DNA of 64,000 nucleotides. Origin: Spirosoma agri. Lineage in GTDB: Bacteria; Bacteroidota; Bacteroidia; Cytophagales; Spirosomataceae. A program made the position numbers and the translations under genes. Location of the stretch: the NCBI RefSeq assembly GCF_010747415.1, contig NZ_JAAGNZ010000001.1:2108001-2172000 (forward strand), in the 5' to 3' direction. A model generated the notes under the pieces. The model was given only the letters and a program-made list of their open reading frames with translations, was not told the origin of the DNA and did not search any database. This document shows positions 36,160 to 45,520 of this stretch, one piece after another. Within the stretch, counting starts at the first letter, position 1; each line of letters begins with the position of its first letter.

Positions 36160-37242
36160 ATGTCGAAACACAAACGTTACCGTTCCGCCGAGAAGACCCT
36201 CGGCAGCTCTCCCGGTACACTCACCTATGTAGGAGAAGAAATCGAACACGCGACCAAGATCAAGCGCATTGATTACAATGAGAAAGAATACCATGTCGAT
36301 GATGTCAGTAAGTTAAGTACCTGCCGATTGCCCGACCCCGGAGCGCCCCTGGTAAACTGGATCGATGTGGATGGTATTCACGAGAAGCAGGTTGTGTCTG
36401 CCGTTGGCCAGCAATACCACCTGCATCCGTTACTGCTCGAAGACGTGATGAACACCGAGCAGAAACCCAAAATCGATCTGTATGACGATACGGTCGTGTA
36501 TGTGACGCTTAAAATGCTGCACCATAGCCGTACCAAACAGGAGATCGATGTCGAACATGTGAGTCTGGTGCTGGGCAAAAATTACCTGGTTTCGTTTCAG
36601 GAAGAGCGGACACATGATATTTTCGAACCGGTCATTGAGCGGATCAAGGCGTCGTCGGGCAAAACCCGGCGCAACGGAGCCGATTATCTGCTTTACTCGT
36701 TGATGGACGTAATGGTCGACCATTACCTGCTGATCACGGAACGCATCGGCGAAAAGATGGACGAGCTGGAGGAGCAAATCGTTCAGGAGAAGGCGACGCA
36801 GCAAACACTGGCAACCCTCTACAAACTCAAGCGCGAATTGACCTTCATCCGGCGGACCATTTACCCGTTGCGCGATATGATTGGCGTATTGCTGCGGGAA
36901 GAATCCGATCTGATCCAGCATACTACGCTGCCGTACCTGCGCGACCTGGCCGACCATGTTAACCAGATTATCGAGTCGCTCGATTCGTACCGCGAACTGG
37001 TTTCAGGACTGATGGACGTTTATTATTCCATTGTCAACAACCGGATGAACTCGGTGATGAAAACGCTCACGATTGTGTCGGCTATTTTTATTCCATTGAC
37101 GTTCATTGCCGGGATTTACGGGATGAACTTCGACAATATGCCCGAACTTCGGACAAAAACCGGTTATTTTTGGGTGATTTTTGCCATGGCACTTATTGCC
37201 GTTGGCGAGGTGATTTATTTCAGACGGCGCGGCTGGATGTGA
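36160..37242 (+). CDS. corA: CorA-family magnesium/cobalt transporter
   Basis: 360 residues. A large soluble N-terminal domain forms the cytoplasmic funnel, followed by two C-terminal membrane helices with the pore signature YGMNF (GMN at 321-323) and a short basic tail. CorA forms a pentameric channel for Mg2+ (and Co2+/Ni2+). Length and motif are standard. It stands alone, with 83 bp before the peptidoglycan gene downstream. Confidence 0.95.
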   Translation: MSKHKRYRSAEKTLGSSPGTLTYVGEEIEHATKIKRIDYNEKEYHVDDVSKLSTCRLPDPGAPLVNWIDVDGIHEKQVVSAVGQQYHLHPLLLEDVMNTEQKPKIDLYDDTVVYVTLKMLHHSRTKQEIDVEHVSLVLGKNYLVSFQEERTHDIFEPVIERIKASSGKTRRNGADYLLYSLMDVMVDHYLLITERIGEKMDELEEQIVQEKATQQTLATLYKLKRELTFIRRTIYPLRDMIGVLLREESDLIQHTTLPYLRDLADHVNQIIESLDSYRELVSGLMDVYYSIVNNRMNSVMKTLTIVSAIFIPLTFIAGIYGMNFDNMPELRTKTGYFWVIFAMALIAVGEVIYFRRRGWM

Positions 37243-37325
37243 CTATGTTACGCCTGTTCGGGTGACTTTTCGGCCAGGATCGAACGGGATCGAATTCAGC
37301 GCGACCGTCTGTTTGAGAGTACTAT

Positions 37326-39797
37326 ATGACTACGCAGGAACTTCAATTAGATACGCTACAGTGGATTACCGACTCCCGGCAGGTTGGTGAGCATAGGACC
37401 GCTCTGTCGGGTCAATCCGTGTTTTTTGCCATACGGGGTGAACACCACGACGGGCACGAGTTCATCGGCGAATTATACCGGAAAGGAATTCGCTATTTTG
37501 TCGTCGAACGATCGGCCCTGACGTCTGACCGACGTACCGAATTGCTGAATTACCCGGAAGCTCAGTTTATTGAGACGGACAACAGCCTGCACATGGTACA
37601 GGCACTAGCCGCCGAACACCGGCGGCAGTTTCGGATTCCGGTGATCGGCATTACCGGCAGTAACGGAAAAACGATTGTCAAGGAATGGCTGGCGCAACTG
37701 CTATCCGACGATTTCGAGGTAGCAAAGAGTCCCAAAAGTTATAACTCGCAGCTGGGCGTTCCGCTGTCGGTGCACCAACTGAACGATAGCCATACGCTGG
37801 GTATTTTTGAAGCGGGCATTTCCCGATCACACGAGATGCAGGCGCTGGAAGCCATCATCCGGCCCACGATTGGCATTTTTACGAATATCGGCACTGCTCA
37901 CGACGAAGGGTTTCGAACGTACAAGCAGAAGATTGCCGAGAAACTCCGGCTTTTCATTCACGCGGGTACGCTGATCTACTGCGCTGACTACGTCGATATC
38001 GATGAAGAGGTGAACATGCTGCTGCGAGCCGTTAATGCGCACATGCGGTTCATTACCTGGTCGATGACGGGAAAAGAAGCGGTTTATCAAGCGTCTGTGC
38101 AGCAGGACCGGCTCACGCTCATTGGACCAAACGGAGCCATTACGTTGACGCTTCCTTTCACAGACCCGGCATCGGTCGAAAATTTGATCCACTGCCTGGT
38201 GACGATGCTAACGCTGCGGACGCTGGATGCGGACTCGTTGCAAAACCGCCTGAACCGGCTCCGGCCTGTTTCCATGCGGCTGGAACTGAAAGAGGGTATC
38301 AACAACTGCGTCCTCATCGACGATTCCTACAACAACGATGTCGCCGGGTTGCAGCTTGCGCTCAGCTTTTTCAATCAGCAAAGTACCCGCGATGGTCGGG
38401 TCGTTATCCTGTCCGACGTGTTACAATCAGGCCAGCCGGAGAGCAATTTATACGAACACGTAGCCAGCTTGCTTCAGGCCAACAACGTTCGCTTGTTCAT
38501 TGGTATCGGGCCGAAGGTTAGCGCCAACCGCCGTTTTTTTGCCGACAATAGCCTCTTTTTCGAGACGACTGATCAATTTCTGACCCTGTTTCAGGTTAGC
38601 AGTCTGCGTGACAGCACTATTCTGGTGAAAGGTGCCCGCCCTTTTTCCTTCGAACGAATCATAAACAGACTACAGCGGAAAGTACACGGTACACTGCTCG
38701 AAATTAATCTCGACGCGCTGACCCATAATCTCAACTACTACCGCGAGAAAGTTGGCACCGAGATCAAGATCATGGTCATGGTGAAAGCCTTTGCCTACGG
38801 TAGCGGCAGCGCTGAAGTGGCCCAACTTCTGCAATTCCACCGCGTCGATTACCTGGCCGTAGCCTATGCCGATGAAGGTGTTTCGCTCCGCCAACACGGG
38901 ATCGAGTTGCCCATTATGGTCATGAACCCGGCCCCCGAAACGTTCGCGACGTTGTTCGAGTACAAGCTGGAGCCTGAACTGTACAGTATGCGGTTGTTAC
39001 GGGAGTGGGGGAGCTTCATGACCAGTCAGCCGGCACAAACGGAAGCCACGTCGCCCGTTCACTTAAAGATCGACACCGGTATGCATCGGCTGGGCTTTCT
39101 GGAACACGAAGTGCCATCAGTTGTCGATTACCTCACCACCTGTCCTATGCTGCGCGTCGCGACTGTGTTCAGTCATTTGGTTGGGGCCGATGAAGCCCTG
39201 TTCAACTCGTTTTCTCAGCAGCAATACGATACGTTTCTGCGCGCGACGACCGAACTTGAGTCCGGATTGGGTTACCGGCCAACGCGCCATCTGCTCAATT
39301 CGGCGGGTATCGTGCGGTTCCCGGACTACAGGCTCGACATGGTGCGGCTCGGTATTGGTTTGTATGGCGTAGAGTCGAGCCAGATCGAGAAAGACGCCGT
39401 TCGGCCCGTTGGTACGTTACACACGGTGATCAGCCAGATCAAAACCGTTCCGGCGGGCGAATCGGTAGGCTACAGTCGCCGGGGGGTACTCGACCACGAG
39501 GCCCGAATCGCTACGCTCGCCATTGGCTACGCGGATGGGTACGATCGGCGACTTGGTAATGGCGTTGGTCACGTCTGGGTGAATGGAACCCGTTGCCCGA
39601 CGGTCGGCAGCATCTGCATGGACATGACCATGATCGATGTGACGCAGGCTTCGGCCGCTGAGGGCGACGACGTGATTATTTTCGGCGATGAGATCCGGAT
39701 CACCGAACTGGCTCAGCAGATAGGGACCATTCCGTACGAAATCCTGACAGGCGTTAGTGAACGGGTGAAACGTGTATTCTTCAAGGAGGGTAACTAG
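37326..39797 (+). CDS. murF-alr: Bifunctional MurF (UDP-MurNAc-tripeptide:D-Ala-D-Ala ligase) / alanine racemase
   Basis: 823 residues. The N-terminal half (to about 450) is a Mur ligase with the ATP-binding motif GITGSNGKT (108-116). The second half (from about 455) is a PLP-dependent alanine racemase with the PLP lysine at Lys487 (MVMVKAFAYGSG) and the catalytic tyrosine at Tyr716 (VGYSRRG). One enzyme therefore makes D-alanine and another activity attaches D-Ala-D-Ala to the peptidoglycan precursor, in the cytoplasm. This fusion is known and common in Bacteroidota. The stop codon lies inside the left arm of a 26-bp inverted repeat. Confidence 0.96.
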   Translation: MTTQELQLDTLQWITDSRQVGEHRTALSGQSVFFAIRGEHHDGHEFIGELYRKGIRYFVVERSALTSDRRTELLNYPEAQFIETDNSLHMVQALAAEHRRQFRIPVIGITGSNGKTIVKEWLAQLLSDDFEVAKSPKSYNSQLGVPLSVHQLNDSHTLGIFEAGISRSHEMQALEAIIRPTIGIFTNIGTAHDEGFRTYKQKIAEKLRLFIHAGTLIYCADYVDIDEEVNMLLRAVNAHMRFITWSMTGKEAVYQASVQQDRLTLIGPNGAITLTLPFTDPASVENLIHCLVTMLTLRTLDADSLQNRLNRLRPVSMRLELKEGINNCVLIDDSYNNDVAGLQLALSFFNQQSTRDGRVVILSDVLQSGQPESNLYEHVASLLQANNVRLFIGIGPKVSANRRFFADNSLFFETTDQFLTLFQVSSLRDSTILVKGARPFSFERIINRLQRKVHGTLLEINLDALTHNLNYYREKVGTEIKIMVMVKAFAYGSGSAEVAQLLQFHRVDYLAVAYADEGVSLRQHGIELPIMVMNPAPETFATLFEYKLEPELYSMRLLREWGSFMTSQPAQTEATSPVHLKIDTGMHRLGFLEHEVPSVVDYLTTCPMLRVATVFSHLVGADEALFNSFSQQQYDTFLRATTELESGLGYRPTRHLLNSAGIVRFPDYRLDMVRLGIGLYGVESSQIEKDAVRPVGTLHTVISQIKTVPAGESVGYSRRGVLDHEARIATLAIGYADGYDRRLGNGVGHVWVNGTRCPTVGSICMDMTMIDVTQASAAEGDDVIIFGDEIRITELAQQIGTIPYEILTGVSERVKRVFFKEGN

Positions 39798-39857
39798 GTA
39801 AGTCATCGGGTAACTAGCTGTCTGTTCAACCAGTTACCCGATGACTTACCTAGTTAC
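39790..39857. repeat. Perfect 26-bp inverted repeat containing both convergent stop codons
   Basis: Arms 39790-39815 and 39832-39857 are exact reverse complements (GTAACTAGGTAAG... and its complement), separated by 16 bp. The left arm includes the TAG stop of murF-alr (39795-39797); the right arm includes the TAA stop of the minus-strand gene (39854-39856). The hairpin lacks a classical U-tract on the minus strand but has CTCTTTTTCG downstream on the plus strand. It may act as a bidirectional terminator or transcript stabiliser. Confidence 0.85.
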
Positions 39858-40540
39858 TCGTTACTCTTTTTCGCTTTGACGGCTTCGACGTTCTTTTTGC
39901 GATTTTCCAGCTCCGTCAACGCGCTGGCCTGTTCCGTTTTGTTGGCTTCGATGTCTTTCTGAAGTTGTTCTAGTTCTTTCGCGTTCTCATCGATGCGCTT
40001 CAGTAACCTCTCTTTTTCTTTTGCGTTCTGCTCGATCGACCGCTGAAGCTGTTCCCCTTTTTTTACCGTTTTCTGGTGGTTCTTCTGCCCTTCGTCGAAA
40101 CTGCCTTCGGCTATACGGACTTCCTGACTGAATAGACTCTTGCCTGCAAAGTCCTTCAAAACTTGCTCCGCAGCCGCGTAGCCCGTACCGCCCGTCTTAA
40201 CGTAATTGCCGTTGCCCAGATCATACGACACAAAGATCGTCGCCGAGGTCTTCGTTGATTTTACGGTGCTAACTAGATTGATCGGCTCGGACGAAATCGC
40301 CTGTATATCGGCATTGGGTACCCGGTACGTGCCACGCGAAGAAGACAGTCGTCCGTAGGTTTTAAGTTGCTCTTCCCAGTCTTTTTCCAGTTGCTTGCCA
40401 TCGCCCTGTAGCGTGAGGTATAAGCCCGGTAGGCTGGCTTTATCGACGGTGGTCTCGCCCGCGTAGACAGTTTGCGCGTGCGATCTTCCGACTAAACCGA
40501 TCAGAAGGAGAAGTAAGGAAATTCGGGATGCCAGTTTCAT
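39854..40540 (-). CDS. Exported coiled-coil protein, function unknown
   Basis: 228 residues with a signal peptide (about 1-22, ending GRSHAQ). A beta-rich domain (about 24-145; YLTLQGDGKQLEKDWEEQL, then SATIFVSYDLGNGNY) precedes a long charged coiled coil (about 150-225) with repeated Lys/Glu/Gln/Asn heptads. No family assigned. Likely periplasmic. It is separated from the methyltransferase gene upstream by only 46 bp on the same strand, so co-transcription is possible. Confidence 0.78.
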   Translation of the reverse strand: MKLASRISLLLLLIGLVGRSHAQTVYAGETTVDKASLPGLYLTLQGDGKQLEKDWEEQLKTYGRLSSSRGTYRVPNADIQAISSEPINLVSTVKSTKTSATIFVSYDLGNGNYVKTGGTGYAAAEQVLKDFAGKSLFSQEVRIAEGSFDEGQKNHQKTVKKGEQLQRSIEQNAKEKERLLKRIDENAKELEQLQKDIEANKTEQASALTELENRKKNVEAVKAKKSNE

Positions 40541-40586
40541 GCGTGTGTACTGTTTAAGTGAATTATGGGTGTTATTACCAGACGGG

Positions 40587-41777
40587 TTAGTCGCTTTTCC
40601 GCGTAATCAAGAGCCGCTTATCGCCGTTTTGTAGGGTTGTTGCCAGAATATATGTATCACCTCCTTCGCGTAATCCCAGCTTTTTACGCAAGTCGGCCAC
40701 CGATTGTGGAAAATTCCGGACGGTCAGGTTCGCTTTCATGGATGGTAACAGTTTTTGCAGTGTTTTTCGATCCGGTTTACTAACAGCCTCAACCAGAAAT
40801 GAGCGGCCAGGGAAATCCGGCTTCAGGACGTCACTAGTGTACAAATGACTGTTAGGGGCCAGTTTGAACAAACCAAACCGATCACCAACCAGCCGAAAGG
40901 CACCCGCTTTTAATACAGCCGCATTCGGTTCATAAACGTACTGCAACGGATCGCTCAGGGTAACGCTGGCGCTGGCTTCATCGCCTTTCACAAACCGGAA
41001 GCTAGTAGTTCCCCGAACAGTCATATTGATGGCTGTAACCTCGATTGCTGCTGCCGCAACGGGTTGTTTACCGATCACCAGGAGTATTTCTTTCACCTCG
41101 CCCTGCACCGCCACAATGTGAACCGATTCTACCGAAACCAATTGCTGGATGGCGGTGTCCACACTGAGTAACGGCGAAGCCTTCAGTAAAATTCGGTGAC
41201 TCTTTTTTAATAAGGCCGACAGGACACCGGGCCGGGTCACGTCCGGTTCGCAATCCGCTAACTGGACAACTTTTCCGCCCTGATCGTTCCGACGGTGAGG
41301 GTCCAGGTAAAGCCAGTCCGCCGTTTCGGGCCACTGGGCAATGATTTCCGGCCCATCGCCCGTTCTGACGTCGGCGTTCGATGCCTCCAGAAGCGGCAGA
41401 TTATGGGCTGCGATTTCAGCCAGATCGGCTCGTTGTTCTACGTATACGACCCGATCAACCCGCTGCGCAAAAGCCCACGTATCTACGCCCATACCCCCCG
41501 TAAGATCAACCAGCAGCTCACCACTTACCAGCGAGGCTTTGTAGTGCGCGGTCTGCTCGGAAGAAGCCTGCTCAACCGACAACGCGGGCGGAAACACCAA
41601 CCTATCGTTCGCATACCAGGTAGGCAGTTTATCACGGGCTTTTTGCCGGGCCGCAAGCTGAGCAACTACTTTTTTGATGTCGATGTCGGCGGGGTGCTGG
41701 CGTAAGGATAATGCCTGCACATCGTCGGTACTGTGCGTGCTGATGAAGTGCTTTTCGACTGGAGAAATAGTGATCAA
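40587..41777 (-). CDS. Class I SAM-dependent methyltransferase with THUMP-like C-terminal domain
   Basis: 396 residues. The SAM-binding motif is LVDLTGGMGVDTWAFA (about 90-105), followed by VVYVEQRADL (acidic end of strand 2), and DWLYLDPHRRN in the motif IV position. The C-terminal third matches the THUMP-like domain that accompanies such methyltransferases (FPGRSFLVEAVS, then NLTVRNFPQSVADLRKKLGL). Likely an RNA-modifying enzyme. No ATG is available before the conserved region; the start appears to be the TTG at 41777. Confidence 0.82.
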   Translation of the reverse strand: MITISPVEKHFISTHSTDDVQALSLRQHPADIDIKKVVAQLAARQKARDKLPTWYANDRLVFPPALSVEQASSEQTAHYKASLVSGELLVDLTGGMGVDTWAFAQRVDRVVYVEQRADLAEIAAHNLPLLEASNADVRTGDGPEIIAQWPETADWLYLDPHRRNDQGGKVVQLADCEPDVTRPGVLSALLKKSHRILLKASPLLSVDTAIQQLVSVESVHIVAVQGEVKEILLVIGKQPVAAAAIEVTAINMTVRGTTSFRFVKGDEASASVTLSDPLQYVYEPNAAVLKAGAFRLVGDRFGLFKLAPNSHLYTSDVLKPDFPGRSFLVEAVSKPDRKTLQKLLPSMKANLTVRNFPQSVADLRKKLGLREGGDTYILATTLQNGDKRLLITRKSD

Positions 41778-41898
41778 CAGAATAAATATTAATTGGGCCT
41801 TACATTCTTTTAAATTAACCGTTACGCTTAAGTAACGTGCACACTATCAGGGGGTGATCATCGTTCACAAAACTTAACTTGCCGCAACTATCTTGCCC

Positions 41899-42580
41899 AT
41901 GCAACGCATAAGCCCATTCTGTACCCGTATAATACGAGCCTGCTTTGTCAGGATATTCTAGCTGTAGGGGCTCTTCCCCCTCTGTCTTGGTAGTGCACTG
42001 GCATCGGGAGTACCACTTTTTTAGGTTTGGTCGCTGGTATAATCGGTGGCATCGTTGTCGGGCTGCAATCTGGTTCCGAAGTGAGCGTCAGTGGACCGGC
42101 GGCTGGGCTGGCCGTCATCGTTGCCGATGCTATTGCAAAAATACGGTCTTACGAGGCATTTTTGGTGACCGTTATGCTGGTTGGTGTGATTCAAGTTGAT
42201 CTGGGCGTAGGTAGAGCGGGTCGATTCAGTAGTTTTTTCACGATAGCGTGATCAAATATCGTTTTTACTGATTGGCATTGCGCTCGGCACAGTCGTCGGT
42301 ACGTGCTCAACACGTGTATTCAATCGACGTTCAACGTGGTCCATTATGGCCGTACGTGACCATTGAATTTGAGAAAGACCTATATTTTCTGAGCAAGCCG
42401 CAGCTAAAAGAAGCGCTCGGTGCATTGCAGCCAGGCGATGAGGTCACGATCGACGGGAGTAAAGCCCCTTTCATCGACCATGCTATGCGCAATATGCTTT
42501 ACGATTACTGGGAAACGGCTAACGTGCAGGGCATTCACTATAAACTCCGCAATGTAGTATTGAACTGTAAGCCGGAGTAG
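41899..42580 (+). pseudogene. Remnant of a SulP-family anion transporter, frameshifted and internally deleted
   Basis: Three reading frames are needed to read it. The N-terminal piece [14 protein letters not shown] (about 41980-42022) ends in a shifted frame; [19 protein letters not shown] followed by [15 protein letters not shown] (42027-42140) continues it, up to RAGRFSSFF and, after another shift, HDSVIK near 42230-42248. Then about 300 residues of membrane domain are missing, and LLIGIALGTVVGT (about 42265) joins to a C-terminal STAS domain (from VTIEFEKDLYFLSK, 42357 onward, with IDGSKAPFIDH) that ends at 42580. All parts are in the order of intact SulP carriers of sulfate or bicarbonate. 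The STAS part is still open for 102 codons. Confidence 0.85.
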
Positions 42581-42646
42581 GGGCAAACGGGACGAAGGGC
42601 GGGCACTAACCAGCGCGTAGTAGGGGGAGTTGTGATAAACAGGCAA

Positions 42647-42681
42647 GTGGGCAACTGCGAGCGTTTGCTTGTTTGCCCCAC
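42647..42681 (-). terminator. Hairpin downstream of the DUF1460 gene
   Basis: GTGGGCAA (42647-42654) pairs with TTGCCCCAC (42673-42681) with one bulged base. It lies just past the stop codon at 42686 on the minus strand. The following T-content is modest, so termination efficiency is uncertain. Confidence 0.45.
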
Positions 42682-42685
42682 GTGC

Positions 42686-43576
42686 TTATTTTGCGACTTC
42701 ACCCACCTGCACAACTGCCGTAGCGAGTCCGGTGGCTGGGCGTAGGCGGGCTACACGAATACCCGATAAACCTTTGTGCCACAACACATAGTCACTAAGC
42801 GGGTAGGAGGTGATGACCACCGCGCCCTGATCGGAGGATGCGTGCAGCAGATGAATTCGACCGTCTGGATGCCGTGTCGCCAAGCCAACATGTTTCATAT
42901 CCAGTCCCGGACGGGCCGCCGTGAGCATGATAATGTCACCCTCGCGGAGTTGCGATTCCGCCTGCCGGATGCTCTTGCTGGGGATGAAATAAAAGGATTG
43001 CTGGCTAATGGACGCTTCGGCCAGCGCGACCTGTTTCAGAATGGCCGGGTCGATCAGGCGGGGATATTTATACGTTGCCGTTGTCATGTACGACAAGGGT
43101 TTCGCCACCGAAAGGCTACCGGGTAATTCTTTGGTCACATCCGTCAGTAGCCCTTTTCGTTCGTTGTCGCGGAGCCAATCCGAGAAGTAGTGCAGCCGAC
43201 TGGCATACCCATTGATGAGTCCGTCGCGGTAGCGGAGTTTGGTCAAAAACGTGCGAAATGACTGATCTAGTAAAACGGCATTGGTTGATTTGTCGGCCAG
43301 GTCGTGCCAGGCCAGCGTAAGGGCCAGTACCGTTTCCAGGTAGGTCGTGCAATCGAATTCGCGCATATTGACGACCAGCTGTTCGGTTGGGCTGGCATCG
43401 AGCGTGTGCGGTACGTAGGGACGTCCCAGAAACTGTCTGCCGATGTTCACCGCCGTTTCAGAGGGCGTCTTGCCACCTACGATGGGTATTGTTTTCAACT
43501 CGTTAGGCACCAGTTCCTGAGCTAACAGAACGGGTGACACCAATAGTAGACTAAGCGCAGTAATCAGTTTTATCAT
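42686..43576 (-). CDS. Exported DUF1460 (NlpC/P60-like amidase) protein
   Basis: 296 residues. A signal peptide (about 1-19) precedes a domain of the DUF1460 family (PF07313): RQFLGRPYVPHTLD, the nucleophile Cys in REFDCTTYLETVLAL, and the His in DMKHVGLA, the expected Cys-His pair of a papain-like/NlpC fold. Characterised members are peptidoglycan-active amidases; substrate here is unproven. Periplasmic or outer-membrane space. Monocistronic on the minus strand. Confidence 0.88.
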   Translation of the reverse strand: MIKLITALSLLLVSPVLLAQELVPNELKTIPIVGGKTPSETAVNIGRQFLGRPYVPHTLDASPTEQLVVNMREFDCTTYLETVLALTLAWHDLADKSTNAVLLDQSFRTFLTKLRYRDGLINGYASRLHYFSDWLRDNERKGLLTDVTKELPGSLSVAKPLSYMTTATYKYPRLIDPAILKQVALAEASISQQSFYFIPSKSIRQAESQLREGDIIMLTAARPGLDMKHVGLATRHPDGRIHLLHASSDQGAVVITSYPLSDYVLWHKGLSGIRVARLRPATGLATAVVQVGEVAK

Positions 43577-43637
43577 TGAATGAAGCGTGTGATAACGTAT
43601 TGATAGGGATGGTGTACCGCGCGAAAACCAGTACGGA

Positions 43638-45368
43638 TTATTTTATTTCCAGAATCAGGACACCACGCGGGGGAAGTGACAGGGACATGCCTTCCTGACC
43701 GACGGTTTCGAATTCGGTATCAGTCAGAAACATATCCGTCAGGGTGTAGGTTTTGGTGGGCTCCAAACCCATCACGCCGAATGCATGCTGCGGTATTCGG
43801 ACGGACGTTTCGTAGGTTGTCGTCGCCGAGAAGTTACAAACAATCAACAACTTCTGCCGGTCGGTATAACGCAGATAACTGTATAGCTGATGCGCATCGT
43901 ATCCCGTACTCTGGCCATTGTCGTTGGCGTATTGCAAATCGTAAAAGTACCCGTTCTGAATCGCATCGGAACAGTTGACCAGATGGTTCAACTGCTGATA
44001 GAAGGCCCGGAGTTTTTGCTGATCGTCGGTTAGGCCACTTCCATCGTAGCGTCCGTTGTTGATCCAGCCCTGCCAGTCGGGTAAGCCCCAGTAATCGAAA
44101 ATGGTCGTGCGCCCATCATCACCGCTAAAGCCCTCGACACCTTCTGCCCGAACGCCTACTTCCTGCCCAAAATAGAGCAGATAAGGGCCATTGTGCATCG
44201 TTGCCGATAGGGTCATGCCCGGTACAGCGGCCCAGGGATCATTGGTAAAGAACCGGGAGGCAATCCGCTGTTCATCGTGCGTTTCCAGAAACCGGAGCAT
44301 GTGCTGCGCGTAGTCGCCGGATTGCTGCTGCCAGACGCGCGTGAGCTCATAACACGAGCCGTGGCCCTCCATAAGTGCCCGAACGGCATCGTAAAGGCCA
44401 ACTTTATCGTACAGGTAATCGAAACCACCGTCAAAAATAAAGGACCGGTACAAACCCGGATCATAGATTTCCGCGATGAAAATCAGGCGGGGGTATTGTT
44501 GTTTGACGCGGCTAATCGCCCATTTCCAGAACTCGACCGGCACCAGATGGGCCATGTCGCAGCGGAATCCATCGACTCCTTTTTTTGCCCAGAACAGGAG
44601 CACATCGAGCATCTGATTCCAGGTTGCTGGAACCGGATTAAAATTCAGGCTACCGTCGAAAATATTGTACCCGTAATTCAGCTTAACCGTCTCGTACCAA
44701 TCGTTGATATCGGGCGTGGCCGTGATGGAACCGCTGCCCGTAACTTTGGCCGGAAATTCATGCAGGGCCGGCACCGATCCACGATCCTGCGCGTAGCGAC
44801 TGGCGTCGGGGCCTACGAACGTTTCGCCGGGCAAATAGTAAAAATTATTGTTGGGCGCAAACCGTACCGACGTGTCGTCGTTTTCGCCCAGATCGATCAC
44901 TCCAGAGGGTTTGGTGTCGGAAGCGTATTGACGGGCTACGTGATTTGGTACGAAATCGATGATCGCCTTTAATCCGTGAACGTGTGTACGCTCGATAAGA
45001 GCCTCAAACTCGGCCATTCGGTTTGGCACATCGACGGCTAGGTCGGGGTCAATGTCATAATAATCCTTGACGGCGTAGGGCGAACCCGCACGACCCTTTA
45101 CCACGGCCGGATCGTCGGGGCGAATACCGAACGCTGAGTAATCGGTTTGGGTCGCGTGTTCGATAACCCCCGTATACCAGATATGCGATGTGCCCAGCCG
45201 TTTGATGGACCGCAAGGCTTCGTCATTGATGTCATTTAGTTTGCCAACACCATTCTCATCACGAGTGCCATTGGGGCGATTTGTGGTATTCTGATTACCA
45301 AACAAGCGCGTAAAAATCTGGTAAATAATCAATTTGTCCATTACTGGAACAATAGAGGTCGTATTCAT
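43638..45368 (-). CDS. Alpha-amylase family (GH13) enzyme, cytoplasmic
   Basis: 576 residues with no signal peptide. GH13 barrel with all conserved regions: DFVPNHVA, the nucleophile Asp in GFRCDMAHL, the acid/base Glu in FIAEIYD, and the transition-state Asp in ETHDEQR. A beta-sandwich closes the C-terminus. It should hydrolyse or transfer alpha-glucan or maltooligosaccharide in the cytoplasm. Two starts are possible (45368 or 45341, MDKLIIYQIF); the second fits the barrel start equally well. It is divergent from an exported GH13 gene. Confidence 0.92.
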   Translation of the reverse strand: MNTTSIVPVMDKLIIYQIFTRLFGNQNTTNRPNGTRDENGVGKLNDINDEALRSIKRLGTSHIWYTGVIEHATQTDYSAFGIRPDDPAVVKGRAGSPYAVKDYYDIDPDLAVDVPNRMAEFEALIERTHVHGLKAIIDFVPNHVARQYASDTKPSGVIDLGENDDTSVRFAPNNNFYYLPGETFVGPDASRYAQDRGSVPALHEFPAKVTGSGSITATPDINDWYETVKLNYGYNIFDGSLNFNPVPATWNQMLDVLLFWAKKGVDGFRCDMAHLVPVEFWKWAISRVKQQYPRLIFIAEIYDPGLYRSFIFDGGFDYLYDKVGLYDAVRALMEGHGSCYELTRVWQQQSGDYAQHMLRFLETHDEQRIASRFFTNDPWAAVPGMTLSATMHNGPYLLYFGQEVGVRAEGVEGFSGDDGRTTIFDYWGLPDWQGWINNGRYDGSGLTDDQQKLRAFYQQLNHLVNCSDAIQNGYFYDLQYANDNGQSTGYDAHQLYSYLRYTDRQKLLIVCNFSATTTYETSVRIPQHAFGVMGLEPTKTYTLTDMFLTDTEFETVGQEGMSLSLPPRGVLILEIK

Positions 45369-45520
45369 TGGCGCCGGCTGAGTGTATGTTACGAATGGGG
45401 TTGTGTTGGGACTGCAAAATTATGGCCTTTTTCGGTGAAAAAATTGGGTTATAATTGCGTTCTTGTTGCATTATTTCCCGATCATTTCGGTGCAGAAGGC
45501 TTAAACAGAAATCGATTACG
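45369..45520. promoter_or_regulatory. Divergent promoter region between the two GH13 genes
   Basis: 152 bp separating oppositely transcribed GH13 genes; both promoters must be here, which makes joint regulation plausible. No well-formed -33/-7 pair was found, and no inverted repeat clear enough to call an operator. Confidence 0.35.

Noticed and set aside
37326-39797. MurF-alanine racemase fusion as a novelty
   Set aside because: This fusion is known and common in Bacteroidota; useful as a taxonomic marker but not new.
42272-42580. 102-codon ORF as an independent STAS-domain gene
   Set aside because: Upstream sequence encodes the remaining SulP parts in the right order with frameshifts, so it is better explained as the tail of a pseudogene.
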